Positions 5,363-6,071 of a stretch of DNA of 6,071 bases are shown here, piece after piece; the first letter of the stretch is position 1, and the number at the start of each line of letters is the position of its first letter. The stretch is from Verrucomicrobiota bacterium (GTDB taxonomy: Bacteria; Verrucomicrobiota; Verrucomicrobiia; Verrucomicrobiales; Verrucomicrobiaceae). Location of the stretch: NCBI GenBank assembly GCA_023429545.1, contig JAEYUU010000013.1, positions 1 through 6,071 of the forward strand, read 5' to 3'. The notes beneath the pieces are model-generated. The model saw nothing but the letters and a program-made list of their open reading frames with translations, searched no databases and was not told the origin of the DNA. The position numbers and the translations under genes were made by a program.

Positions 5363-6071
5363 TCACCGTGTCATCGACTTTTCGGAGAGCATCAGGACCC
5401 ATCGAAGTTTCAAGAGCGTCGAAGGTTGCGGGGAAGCGGCGGTGAGTTCGACAAAGCTTGCGATATTTCGTGTCCCGAGTTGCTCCAAGGAAACGGCAGC
5501 CTCCTTGAGACGTGACCTGGCTTCGCCATTTTGATTCTGCATGCCGGTTTCCGCGATCCATTCAAGGGAGCTGGTTGCGGAGAGGATCACTTGACCCAAG
5601 GCGCCGCCTGGGATGGTGCTGGGTATCTCCTCCAATTCCGGTTCCTCCAGTTCGCTGGCATCGGGGAGAGACGGGTTGTGTGCCGACACGGCAATCTGGG
5701 ATCCGGCCGCAGGAATTGCGAAGAATACACCCATGATCTGAACGGGAGTCATCAACGCGAGGGGGAAGACCCGCAAGATGCCATTGATGCGCTGGCATCG
5801 TCCCACCAGCTTGCAGTCTTCCAACTCTTGAGCGCTGAATCTCTCCAGTCGCTCAATGGCGGGACGATTCACTTCGTCGAATGGCAGGTGCAGTTCGAGC
5901 ACTCTTCCCGACGGGTCGCGCAGCAGCCAGGAGAGGCATTGGGAAATGGGATCAAATGCCCGTCTCAGCCATTGCGCAGGTTTTATCACTTGGAAAGACG
6001 CGCGTGGATCGCGTTCACGAAGTCCCGGTTGTGCGGCCTTGTCCAGGACATCGTCGAGCACTGCCCAATCC
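5363..6071 (-). CDS. Unrecognised protein, internal part (open at right edge, 3' end disrupted)
   Basis: The frame is open from the right window edge (DWAVLDDVLDKAA...) to a TGA at 5363, about 235 residues. A GTG at 6061 exists, but the sequence before it reads as continuing protein, so the true start probably lies outside. Features seen: WLRRAFDPISQCLSWLLRD, LHLPFDEVNRPAIERLERF, a hydrophobic stretch ILRVFPLALMTPVQIMGVFF too polar-flanked to be a sure membrane helix, an acidic run ELEEPELEEIP, and helical SRLKEAAVSLEQLGTRNIAS. I do not recognise the family. The last about 20 residues before the stop (after SPQPS) lose the character of the rest, while another frame becomes protein-like there, so the stop at 5363 is probably not the natural end. 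Confidence 0.6.
   Translation of the reverse strand, partial: DWAVLDDVLDKAAQPGLRERDPRASFQVIKPAQWLRRAFDPISQCLSWLLRDPSGRVLELHLPFDEVNRPAIERLERFSAQELEDCKLVGRCQRINGILRVFPLALMTPVQIMGVFFAIPAAGSQIAVSAHNPSLPDASELEEPELEEIPSTIPGGALGQVILSATSSLEWIAETGMQNQNGEARSRLKEAAVSLEQLGTRNIASFVELTAASPQPSTLLKLRWVLMLSEKSMTR

Larger units (their letters stand above)
4964..6071 (-). pseudogene. Probable single gene broken by two compensating frameshifts (partial)
   Basis: The upper part (6071 to about 5425) and the lower part (about 5295 to 4964) lie in the same reading frame, which between them holds stops at 5363-5365 and three further places down to 5297-5299. Across just this stretch the next frame is open and reads as ordinary protein (FDALETSMGPDALRKVDD, then VSRQTGQEVIARRVPMHSAT). 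Joining frames gives ELTAASPQP / FDALETS... / ...SATLILR / SEIRTAGEV without a stop. The simplest history is loss of one base near 5418-5430 and gain of one base near 5282-5298, leaving about 125 bases out of frame. This could be a decayed gene or an assembly error. The family is unknown and the 5' end is outside the window. Confidence 0.5.

Overview
The window looks like a chromosomal accessory region of a Gram-negative, moderately GC-rich environmental bacterium. Clear Shine-Dalgarno sequences are rare in front of the genes. The combination of families seen (YciE/YciF-type DUF892, YgaP-like DUF2892, DUF6766, a 58-residue 'KRELIEPHKGDKR' protein, a PolX-like PHP protein) is typical of soil and freshwater bacteria. 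Verrucomicrobiota or Proteobacteria are both possible; the sequence alone does not decide it.

Layout: (1) 1-722, minus strand, open at the left edge: a PHP-domain protein with a PolX-like N-terminus and no polymerase domain. (2) 723-891: divergent intergenic region with a -10-like box and an inverted repeat. (3) 892-1068, plus: a 58-residue conserved basic protein. (4) 1183-1941, plus: a class I SAM-dependent methyltransferase. (5) 2040-2073: an intrinsic terminator for the minus-strand gene that follows. (6) 2100-2705, minus: a secreted low-complexity protein carrying two identical 35-residue blocks. (7) 2706-3002: intergenic with an AT-rich pocket. (8) 3003-4652, minus: a probable transcription unit of DUF6766 membrane protein, DUF2892 membrane protein and DUF892 ferritin-like protein. 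(9) 4653-4963: non-coding, with one weak promoter/operator candidate. (10) 4964-6071, minus, open at the right edge: the 3' part of an unrecognised gene that appears to be broken by two compensating frameshifts.

How it fits together: genes 3 and 6-8 belong to, or resemble, families often linked with envelope and general stress physiology, so the central part reads as a small stress-related gene group. That role is inferred from families and proximity, not shown here. The two strongest observations are the 35-residue duplicated block, whose two DNA copies differ at 24 of 35 codons, all synonymous, and the double-frameshift structure at about 5295-5425. I see no CRISPR array, tRNA, rRNA, insertion sequence, transposase or recognisable defence system.
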